Positions 49,301-61,300 of a stretch of DNA of 64,000 nucleotides are shown one piece after another. Under the pieces are notes generated by a model, which did no database searches, was not told the DNA's origin, and was given only the letters and a program-made list of their open reading frames with translations. Both the position numbers and the translations under genes were made by a program. The first letter of the stretch is position 1; each line of letters opens with the position of its first letter. Source of the DNA: Lutraria lutraria (lineage: Eukaryota > Mollusca > Bivalvia > Venerida > Mactridae); the NCBI GenBank assembly GCA_964023205.1, contig OZ026842.1, positions 8,202,907 to 8,266,906 on the forward strand, read 5' to 3'.

Positions 49301-52300
49301 TGAGAACCCTGCCCGTCACTATAATGGCAGATGAGTTTATAGTGTTTACCTTGACCATGTGTTTATGTGAGGCCAAAACAAGTTGGGTGGGCACCTTTTT
49401 GGTGTAAAGTTAGCGTTACCGCAAACAAATATCTTTAAAAGATGACCTAAGTTATTAAAATAACGGTGCTAGTTTTGTTTAAGATGATGGCAGTATGGGT
49501 GCATTTGCAGCTAAGTTGTTGAATATACAGAAGAATGATAGATCAGCAGAGCCTCAGGAAGAAAATGGTACAATTACAATGCCTACAATCGCTCCTGTTA
49601 GTATAAACAATAGTGGAATAGAACAGAATATGGGAGGTATGATGATGCAAGGAGGGCAGGGTTTCTTCGGTGGACCTATGGGTAATATGGGACCAATGAT
49701 GGGCATGATGGGGCCTGGGCCATCCCCTGATATGATGAGTATTGGGAATATGATGATGTTTCCAGGGGTAGGTAGAAATATTCATACAATACATGAACCT
49801 TTTTTCGATTAATGAATGCAGATAATAAGAATTGTTACCAAGTGATATTAATTGCTGTAAACTTAAGCTGTTAAGATCATCTAAGAACAATCAGTAACAT
49901 GCAAGTTTATTAATTATCAGTTTGAAATTTGTTTTATGTACATACAGTAATTTTTTGTTTTATTTCGTCAGTTTAACGCCATTTTAACATTATTTTAGCT
50001 ATATTAGATTGGGCAGTTATTCTAACCAGCTTTGCTGGACTTCATTCAGGCCTTAACGAGTACTTACTACATTCTATCCACGAGCCAAGCTACCCCACAT
50101 AATTCCTCTGAGGTGGAGGACTATATAACATAAGATGTAATATCTTCAGTCCAATTTGTCATGGACAGTGTGAGCCTTGCCCAGCATTCTAGCAACCTCT
50201 TGATCAGTAGAAAAAAGCTCTAACCACTGAGCTATTCCGGCAGGCACATAGAGTAAAACCTTTTAATTCAATGCATTTTAATTGGTAATTGCAGATGAGC
50301 TGGGGACCAGGTGGCGGCCCTATGGGACCTGATAATGTGCCAATGGCCCCAGTGAAAGAGATCATCAGAATGAAGAACTGTGTACTGTACCCTCCACCTC
50401 CAAGTAAGTTACTTTGTTGTTGATGTAATGATTTTAAAATTTACTGAGAATAATGCCAATCAGGGCCATTCCTAGGGTGAAGTTGAATGTACACACATAC
50501 ATTGCCGAAGTCCATTTGTGTTATGTATCTACCATTAAAAGAATATGCTTTTAACTTCTATGCCATGTATTTTTTGTTTTTTGAGGGCAAGTGTATGTAT
50601 GCACATGCATAAGAGGCATATTGATAGGCATGTCCTTAGTAGTTTTATATCTTACAAACATTTTTATACGCCCGTTTAAAAAACGGGTCGTATTACGGGA
50701 ACACCCACAGCAGGCGGGTGTGTTGGCGGGCAGCATCCAGAATGGTGTCAGCTCTTTAATTCAAACAGTTTTATTCGGATCCTCACCAAACTTGATGGAA
50801 ATGTTTATGGCCATGAGATCTCGGTCAAGTTCGATAACCAATCAGCTCAGACAATTATGTTATGGCCCCTTTACGGGCTTATTTTGTGACCTGGCACTCT
50901 TGTTTTTCATGGATTCTATTATGCTTTTTTACATTTGGTCATTTCCCAGTATGTTTGAGTCACTTAAATATAGATTTTTCCTGTAATAAACAATGAATGT
51001 GATGTTATATTGTGGCTATTTTCATGAAACCATAAAGTCAGTAGAGGTCTTTATTTCTCTTTGAAATATTCTATGCTATTTTCTCTATGCTCATAGATGC
51101 GCCGCCTCCCACAACACGAGAACGACCTCCTGGTTGTCGTACAATTTTTGTTGGAGGTCTACCTGAAACTTGTACTGAAGAAATTCTTCAAGAAGTTTTT
51201 CAACAATTTGGCTCTACCACAAGTGTGAGGAAAAGCAAAAAGAAGAATTTTGCTCATGTGAGGTTTGAAGATGAAAGTAGCATCGATAGATCAATGTTTT
51301 TGTCGGGTGAGCATATTTATCCATTGTTAAGTCTTCACACTAGCCATCTAGCCCAAAGCAAGGGGCTAGAAAATTCCTATAAGGGACAGTGATCTATTTC
51401 AAAATTGTGTACTCAGGCTAGCGGTAAATTGGTTATTTCTATAGCCCACTTATAGTTTGGTTTAGTACTTTAAAGAGGCATGCCCTGGAACTGAAGCATC
51501 TCGAATAGCAATCAAATTGGTATCATTTTAATGCCTAAATCAATTTATTAAAAAGTGGCATTCATGATGTATTTTAATGTACATTGTACTTCAGGTTATA
51601 GAATGAAAATAGAAGATAAGGATGATAAACCAAATACAGGCAGGTTACACGTGGACTTTGCTATGGCACGTGATGATCAGTATGAGTATGAATGTAAACA
51701 ACGAGCCGTGCTGCGAGATATGAGGCACAGACAGAGGATCGAAGAAGAGAGACTGAGACCTCCCAGTCCTCCACCTGTTACACAGTATAGCGACTATGAA
51801 GCATGCGCCCTTAGTGAAAAGCTCAAATGTAAGTATACATCTTCTTCTATACCCCAAGCCAGGGCTTTCTTTTGATCCTTAAAGTGGCATTTTAACTTTT
51901 AAATGAAATTGGCAAAATATAGCTTCTGATTCTCGAGAATTTGTTTCAAAGTGTCAAATGTGCTATGACATTACCAGGAAGTTTTTTACTCTCTTCAATT
52001 TATTTTATCATTTTTATCCCTCAACTTTTGATGTCTAGTCAGCACTTGCTTAAGCTGTAGGTTTTTATCTAGCTTCATCTTTGAATTCTTCAAGTCAGAT
52101 ATAAGTACCAGTTTGTTTCCAGAGATCTGTCATCAGACACTTGTGATAAATTATCATTAATCACACGTCTGCCAAAAGCCAGGGTCATTTAGTGATTTCC
52201 AGCTTTAATGATGAAAGAAGTCCCCTAGTGTATACCTGGTAGCAACCACTAACCTTGTGTGAGCTAGATGGACACAGGATTCTCAATAAGTTTGTGGCCA

Positions 52301-55300
52301 GCAGGCCCAAAAGCTGGACTAACAGGCCAGCTTAGGGGTCCATGCATTTTTCCAGTAATATTTCTAAAACTGTAAGATTTCTTACAGACACAAGCTCGTT
52401 TCTAAGTGGCTAAATCATCCTGCGGCCAGTTGTTATTGAGAACCCTGTGGCTAGCTTCCTCTCATGTGAAATTTGGTTCTGGATGTGATTAAAATTCACA
52501 GAGCTTAGGGACTAGTGATTACTTGTCAGAGACCATAGCTGCTGGTACACAGAGGCACCTATAACTTGGACTAATAAAACAGGCGATACTTCTGTAATAA
52601 AGCATATTTTTCCCTTTTTTCAGCGGATGAAGAGTTCATGAAAGCTTCGCAAGTCTTACTGACCTGGTTGGAACGTGGTGATGTTAGTCGTAGAAATATT
52701 AACACTTTCTACAGTATGATTCAGTGTACTAACTCGCACATACGTCGTCTTCTGATGGAGAAACAGGGTCACGAAGAAGAACTGATTAAAATGAAAGAGA
52801 AATTTAAGAGCATTTTCTCTGGAATTCTGAGGCAATGTAAGTTTGTCATTTACGTATTTTGTTTCACTCGAAAAGTCACTATTACTACCTAGGGTTGGTA
52901 AGAAACTACTTAATGTGCACACTCACATTGGTGCTTACTTAATATGCTAGTGTGGCTTCAATGGAATTCCACTTCATAAATGGTGAAGTTATAACAGCTA
53001 ATAGCAAATGTTCACTGACTGAATTATTAACCATTTTGTCATAGTGTGTACCGTAAGTAAAGAGGGTTGTCACTAATTGTATGGTAGGCTTGATTATTTG
53101 TTAAGTATAATGAATGTGTACACTTGTTAGTATACAATAACATGAGGCCCGTCGGTTAGCTCAGTTGTTAGAGGGTTTGTCTACTGATCAAGTGGTTGTA
53201 AGTTCGAACCCTAGAAGATATTACATCCTATGTTAAATTGTACTGCACCTCTGAATCATGTGGGGTAGCTTGGCTGAAGCTTGCAGACAGAATGTTGTTA
53301 GTACTGGTTAAGCCCAAAATGAAGTCATGGGAAGCTGGTTGGGATAACTGCCTGTTTGAAATAATGTTGGAAATGGCTTTAAACCTGATTGAACAATAGA
53401 CTAAAGTAAACATGATGATTGAAAGTGCAATGGGAGTACATGACTAAAGTGTTATAGATACAAAGGATGGATTTATTGAAGTAATCCTGCCATGTTCTCA
53501 TCATTAACCTGTTTGTTAGATAATACCATGTGTATCAATGGACCGAATTTCAAAAGGCAATAAATTTGTCATTCTATACATCTACCTCGAATGTTAGTAA
53601 ATTAGTATAAGCTAGTTTACTTAGACCTAATTGAAGATGAGAATGATATTAAAATGAAAAAAAAAGATTTACCTTACCCACTCGAGATAGATATACCAAC
53701 CAGACGCAGCTAACATGGAGGCTGTTGAGGACAACAGATAAAGGAATATTAGTTCTACATTGCTATATAGGTCTTGTATAGTGCATTTCAGATCAACAGA
53801 CAAGTACTCATCAGAGACTTATTTTGATGGATAAGTAACTTTTACATGTCTAGGTCTTGACATTAAATTTTGCAATTTCCTCATATTTTGACCAGGTTTT
53901 CAACAAGGCCATCATTAAAAAATTGTTAGTTTGTAGTGCTCCGACCCTAATTAGGTAGGTTTTTTTTTTTCATTATACCCCCAGATATGAAATATATGGG
54001 GGCTATATTGGATTCACGCTTGACGGTCGGTCGGCCGGTCGGTCGGTCAGTCGGTCGGTCCGTGCGTCTGTAGACACAATTTGTCCGGAGAATTTCTCAG
54101 CAACTACTGACAGGATTTCAATGAAACTTCACAGAAGTGATCAGTAGTAAGCCTAGTTGTGCTAGCTTAAAGCATTTTTCGTTCGGATTAATTTTCACTG
54201 AGTTATGCCCCTTTGTTGTTTTTATTCAGTATATACAATAGGCAAATTTTGTCCGGACAATTTCTCAGCAATTACTTACAGGATCTCAATGAAACTTCAC
54301 AGAAGTGATCATTAGTAAGCCTAGTTGTGCATGCTTAAAGCAATTTTTGTTCGGATTAATTATCACTGAGTTATACCCCTTTGTTGTTTTTATACAGTAT
54401 ATACAATAGGCAAATTTTGTCCGGACAATTTCTCAGCAACTACCCACAGGATCTCAATGAAACTTCACAGAAGTGATCAGTAGTAAGCCTAGCTGTGCTT
54501 GCTTAAAGCATTTTTCGTTCGGATTAATTTTCACTGAGTTATAGCCCTTTGTTGTTTTCATACAGTATATACAATAGGCAAATTTTGTCCGGACAATTTC
54601 TCAGCAACTACTTACAGGATTTCAACGAAACTTCACAGAAGTAATAAGTATTTAGCCTAGTTGTGCATGCTCAAATCATTTTTCATTTGGATTGATTTTC
54701 ACTGAGTTATAGCCCTTTGTTTTTTTCTACAGTATATACAATAGGCAAATTTTGTCCTGACTATTTCTCATTGACTACTGCCAGGAATTCTATAAAACTT
54801 CTCAGAAGTGATAAGTAGTTAGCCTTGTTGTGAATGCATTAAGCTTGTCTTGGTTGGTTAAATTTTCACTGAGTTATGGCCCTTTGTTGTTTTTTATACA
54901 GTGTATATACAATATCTCAGTAACTACTCATAGGAATTCAATGAAACTTCACAGAAGTTATAAACAGTTAGCCAAGTTGTGCATGCAATTACCAGGTTTT
55001 GTTTGGATTAATTTTCACTGAGTTATGGCCCTTTGTTTTATACAATTAGGTAAATTTTGCCCGTACCATTTCTCAGCATCTACATGCAGGAATTCAGTGA
55101 AACTTCTTAGAAGTGATAAGTAGTTTGCCAAGTTGTGCATGTCCACAATAGGTTTTGTCCAAGTAAATTTTAATGAGTTATGGCCCTTTGTTATGTTTTA
55201 TATAATGTATATTTAGAAACTGGTCAGGATATATCTTAGCAACAATTTGCAGGTATTAAAAAATGAAAATGCATTATATTTCCCTCTGTAAAATGTAACA

Positions 55301-58300
55301 ACTGTGTCAAGGCCGCATCTGGGGGTATTCATCACCTTTAGTGATAGTTCTAGTTAATTTTTTTTCTGAAATTGCATTGTTAGAATAATTGGCAATTTTG
55401 AAAAACACAATATTTCCATGTAGTCTGCTCTGCATTAAAACTGTAATTAGACAGAACAAAATATGATGAACAACCAGTTTGTATTGGATAAAGGCCATGT
55501 ACTCTGGTATGGTTTCAAAACGGAAAGTACCTTTTAACTGAATGGGTGCAAACAGATCACAAAAAGTCAACTTGAAAACCTAAAAAAAAGATAAGTAGGG
55601 GCCATTTTGACGGGTCAGTCGGAGCACTACAAACAAAGAATTTTTAATTTTCAGCCCCAAGTTGGTTATTCCTCTGTCAAAAAGTTAGTCGTAGTTCATG
55701 AACTATTCAAGAATTATGCAAGAATAGTTCAAGAATTTTTTGTGAATTCCAGTCTTCATGCTAACCCACTAGCCCAGAGCCCGGGGCTAGTCAATTTCTT
55801 ATCGGGCAAGTGAACTTTCTAAAAAGTGTGTACTCGGGCTAGTGGTAAATTGTTTATTTTCAACAGTTCGCATATAGTTCGGACTAGTGCTTTAAAAAAA
55901 ATAGTTTGAACACTGGAATTCTATTTGAAGGGATTTAGAGTCATGTTCTTGGGGGCACTCTGTTGGCTGGGCTTTTGGGGACATTTAACAATTGTTTTCA
56001 ATTTAATAACTTTAGTTTTGATAGACTTATTGCTCCCTAACTTACCTGGTATAGTTTAGCAAGTTGTTATGGAGATTGGAATTGTATATGGGGAATCTAG
56101 GGGTATAAGGTCAGTTTCACCAGTATTGAAAATAGGGAAAATAATTCTGCTTACTAAAGTGTTGAAAACCTGGTTTGGTAATGCCTTAATTGCCGCATTT
56201 CTTGTTTACTAAACTATTAATCATAGCAGAATAGAATACTAACTCTACAGCTCTCTGAAGTAAGACTGACATTGTCTTCACAACTGTAGTTCTGGGTGAA
56301 GTTTTCTTCCATTTCCAATCATTGCTTTTCATCAGCAGCGATACACTTCTGCATGCTGCATGCAAAAAAACACAACCCTGTCTCAAGGGACTGTTACACT
56401 CAAAATGAACTAGTCTAGTGTTGAGTGTAAGTATGCCGAGCTGAGACCAGTCTTAGAAGTAATTTTCATCAATGTTTTGCTGTAATGGAGTGATAGTTAC
56501 AGTTAAAAGGCTCCTGCATACTGAGTCTTGGTTCTTTACAATAATAGGAGGCTGAAAACTGCCCATACTACTACATTTCTTCTTACTACTGTCAAACCTT
56601 TGTTAGCTGGCACGTCTGAATGAATGCCACCCTGTGCTTGAAGACCATTCTTTTTAAAATGGTCATTGATGATTTAGAACAAAGTGACCTGCTAATGAAG
56701 GCCATCTGTCAATAAGGGCCACATTTCGTCTGTCCCAATGGTACCCTTTGTTCACAGGTTTGGCAATGAAACTATGAAAGTGTACAATTTTTATCTGTGA
56801 ATATGAGAGGACAGGTAACATGATACGAGTGTAAAAAGGTTTCACATTGTATGATGCAGTATCGATTTTTCTTAGAATTTTTCTTTTCAAAGAATTTGTG
56901 AGTAAGCCACATTTCATGAAGGACCAAGGATATATTAAATATTGTCCTGTACAGGGACCACACATGGACCAACCACTGATGACAGTATATGTATTAATTA
57001 TTAACTCCTTTTATTGGGATTTTCTTCAGAAATCGAGAGATTTAGTAGATTTTTATTTCAAATTTTGACAATTATCTTGAAATTATTTTCAATCGTGCAC
57101 ACTTGTTTCTTAAAGCATCCTTAAAATCTCTCATTTGAAGAAAGTCCTTACTGGTGGTAAGAAAGTGTCAGTTTTAGCTCAAAGTCGGAACAGGCGAAGT
57201 ACTGTGCATTATGATGAAATAAATGGATACTTATATCATTCTGGTGATCATTAAATTGAGTATATATTTTTTCAGATGTGGTATCATTTTAAATTAGTAT
57301 GCATAAACTTGAATATTCAGTCAAAATAAGAACAAATTAATGTTACTAAATTTGTTGACAGAACGGGAAGTCCAGATTTATGTGAATTAAGACAAAATTA
57401 TCTGATTTTTGTAGACTTATAAACCACATTTTCATGATTATTCAAGTCTGCATGAGAAATGATACCACATTTAGTACAGTACCATATGCTACAAAGATGT
57501 ACAGTTGTAGACACAGGGACTAAACCTGGAAGTTTCAGGAACACATTGTTCAAAATAGTATGGTACAATCAATCATTGCTGGGCAGGCATTGATTTTATA
57601 CTCTCTGGTTTTGTAATTAAGATATCTCTTATGCCTTTTTCTTCCACTTAGTCGATCAGATTGAGAAAATCTTCTCATTGGCGCAGAAACAACGTAACTG
57701 GGATCATTTCACTAAAGCTCAGCGCAAGAACATTGAACTCTGGCTCAAACAGGCAAAGGTAGGTGATTACTGACTGGACAAGATGAACCATTGACAATAT
57801 GTCAACATCAGAGAGCTTATACTGTTGTTGACATAATTGTAGAAATTTTCAAAAATTTCTGGTTTTGTTACCAAGATAAACATACTGAGTTTATTCTTGT
57901 TTTTATCCTTAAAGTCATGCATTCTGTGTATCAGTTATTGAACACTCTTTATCACTTATGGAAAATAACTTTTAGTAGCATAGTACTGGTATCTTCCTGG
58001 TATAGGCTCTGTCTATTTGTTATTATCCTGACCAGAAAAGGCTCCAAATTCTCAGAAGAGGCTGAACTGCACCAGATCTAGAGGGCTCAAGTTATTGACC
58101 CATGGTTTTCAGCATCTAAGGTTATTTGTATCCCACCTCATAGAATCTAGGTGTAGAGGTTAGTACTGGTAGATAACCCAGGAGCACTGATTAGTACTCA
58201 CAGGTAACCCAGGAGCACTGTTTAGTACTCACAGGTAACACAGAAGCACTGATTAGTACTGACAGTAAACCCAGGAGCACTACTCAGTACTCACAGGTAA

Positions 58301-61300
58301 CCCAGTAGCACTGTTCAGCTCTCACAGGTGATCCATGAGCACTGTACAGTACTGAAGTAAACCTAGGAGCACAGTTCAGTACTCACAGGTAACCCAGGAG
58401 CACTGATTAGTACTGACAGTAAACCTAGGTGCACTATTTAGTACTCACAGGTAACCCAGGAGCACTGATTAGTACTGACAGTAAACCTAGGTGCACTATT
58501 TAGTACTCACAGGTAACCCAGGAGCACTGATTAGTACTCACAGTAAACCTAGGAGCACTGGTTAGTACTGACAGTAAACCTAGATGCACTATTTAGTACT
58601 CACAGGTTACCCACGAGAACTGGTTAGTACTGACAGTAAACCCAGGAGCACTATTTAGTACTCACAGGTAACACAGGAGCACTGGTTAGTACTGACAGTA
58701 AACCCAGGTACACTGTTTAGTACTCACAGGTTACCCAGGAGCACTGGTTAGTACTGACAGTAAACCTAGGTGCACTGTTTAGTACTCAAAAGGGTAACCC
58801 ATGAGCACTGGTTAGTACTGACAGTAAACCTAGGTGCACTGTTTAGTACTCACAGGTAACCCAGGAGCACTGGTTAGTACTAACATGAAACCTAGGTGCA
58901 CTGTTTAGTACTCACAGGTAACCCAGGAGCACTGGTTAGTACTGACAGTAAACCTAGGTGCACAGTTCAGTACTCACAGGTAACCCAGGAGCACTGGTTA
59001 GTACTGACAGTAAACCTAGGTGCACTGTTTAGTACTCACAGGTAACCCATGAGCACTGGTTAGTACTAACATGAAACCTAGGTGCACTGTTTAGTACTCA
59101 CAGGTAACCCAGGAGCACTGGTTAGTACTGACAGTAAACCTAAGTGCACAGTTCAGTACTCACAGGTAACCCTGGAGCACTGGTTAGTACTGACAGTAAA
59201 CCTAGGTGCACTGTTTAGTACTCACAGGTAACCCAGGAGCACTGGTTAGTACTGACAGTAAAACTAGGTGCACTGTTTAGTACTCAAAAGGGTAACCCAT
59301 GAGCACTGGTTAGTACTAACATGAAACCTAGGTGCACTGTTTAGTACTCACAGATAACCCAGGAGCACTGGTTAGTACTGACAGTAAACCTAGGTGCACA
59401 GTTCAGTACTCACAGGTAACTCAGGAGCACTGGTTAGTACTGACAGTAAACCTAGGTGTACTGTTTAGTACTCACAGGTAACCCAGGAGCACTGGTTAGT
59501 ACTGACAGTAAACCTAGGTGCACAGTTCAGTACTCACAGATAACTCAGGAGCACTGGTTAGTACTGACAGTAAACCTAGGTGTACTGTTTAGTACTCACA
59601 GGTAACCCAGGAGCACTGGTTAGTACTGACAGTAAACCTAGGTGCACAGTTCAGTACTCACAGGTAACCCAGGAGCACTGGTTAGTACTGACAGTAAACC
59701 TAGGTGCACTGTTTAGTACTCAAAAGGGTAACCCAAGATCACTGGTTAGTACTGACAGTAAACCTAGGTGCACTGTTTAGTGCTCACAGGTAATCCAGGA
59801 GCACTGGTTAGTACTGACAGTAAACCTAGGTGCACAGTTCAGTACTCACAGGTAACCCAGGAGCACTGGTTAGTACTGACAGTAAACCTAGGTGCACTGT
59901 TTAGTACTCACAGGTAACCCAGGAGCACTGGTTAGTACTGACAGTAAACCTAGGTGCACTGTTTAGTACTCACAGGTAACCCAGGAGCACTGGTTAGTAC
60001 TGACAGTAAACCTAGGTGCACTGTTTAGTACTCACAGGTAACCCAGGAGCACTGGTTAGTACTGACAGTAAACCTAGGTGCACTGTTTAGTACTCACAGG
60101 TAACCCAGAAGTACTTGTACGTACTGATAGATAACCCATGCAGGTTCACTGATTGATCCTGGTAGGTAACCAAGAGCACGGGTCAATACTGGTAGTACCC
60201 GGTATGCAAACCTGTATCAGTGATTAGGATTGGTAGGTAACCCAAGGGCACAGGTTTGGATGACAGAAATCCATACATAAGTATGCCCCTTTTCGAAGAA
60301 CAAATTCTTCATGTTGAAAATAAGTTGTAAATATTGAGGACTGGTCAAATCCCAATTAATAAATAACTAAAGCAGGATGTGCAGGCTTATTAATTTATGC
60401 TTGTTAATTTTAATGTATTCTTTTCAACTCTAATCGACCAGTATGGTAAGTATTCTATTGTATTATTTATTTAACTATTGATGTAAATTTAGGAGGTTCT
60501 GGTAGGTAAGGCAACTGTTTGTCAGTTGTGTTCTGTCAAAGTGAGATTCACTGACGTGTTTTCTCTTGGCCATTTATTGAATATGTTCAATTTTACAAAG
60601 AGGGGATGCCTTTGGTAAGTATACACAGCCCAGTCTGAGTCTCAACCCAGGATTGTCGTAGATGATAGCAAAAAAAAATAAAAAAGGATTTTTTCATTTC
60701 TTGATGATTGCCAAAAGATCAAGATAGGATGTTTTGCGTTTGTTTAAATTTTGCAAAAGATCAAGATAGGATATTTTGCGTTTGTTTAAATATTACAAAA
60801 AAAATCAAGATAGGATGTTTTTCATATGTTTAAATTTTGCAAAAATATCAAGATAGGACGTTTTGCGTTTGTCTGCACTCAGTACTTCATTAAAGATGAA
60901 ATTTTGTCAAAAGTATTCCGACTTTTCAGACACTTGGTATTAATATATTTTTTTATCTAGAATTGTTTTTTGCCTTTCAGCCAAATTTTTGCATTGTATT
61001 TATGACCAAATAGTGGAGACATGAATGTACATTGAACAAATATCTGTGATTATTGCTGAATTCCCTTCTTAATTATTATTGCTGAACTCGATTGCCTAAT
61101 GGTTGATTGAAACATCTGATAGGTATTTGATTGTTTTTTGCTCATTCTCAGGAAATAAAAGCCAGCCAACAGGAAGAATTCCTTAGCGACCGACAGGAAG
61201 CTGAAATGGAAATGTCAGATGATGAAGAAGGACCTGCTCCTGTCAAGCGTAAGAAGCCGGACTACAGTGAAACTACAACAAATCAATACGTAGAAAGTAT

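Noticed and set aside
53145..53220. Functional tRNA gene
   Set aside because: A and B boxes are present, but no acceptor stem pairs and the sequence continues into a SINE body found elsewhere in the window.
59580..59780. Periodic open frame in the minisatellite
   Set aside because: A 62-bp period cannot keep one frame; the apparent protein repeat is an accident of variants.
58160..60115. Possible CRISPR array
   Set aside because: The units are contiguous 31/62-bp repeats without unique spacers, in an animal intron.
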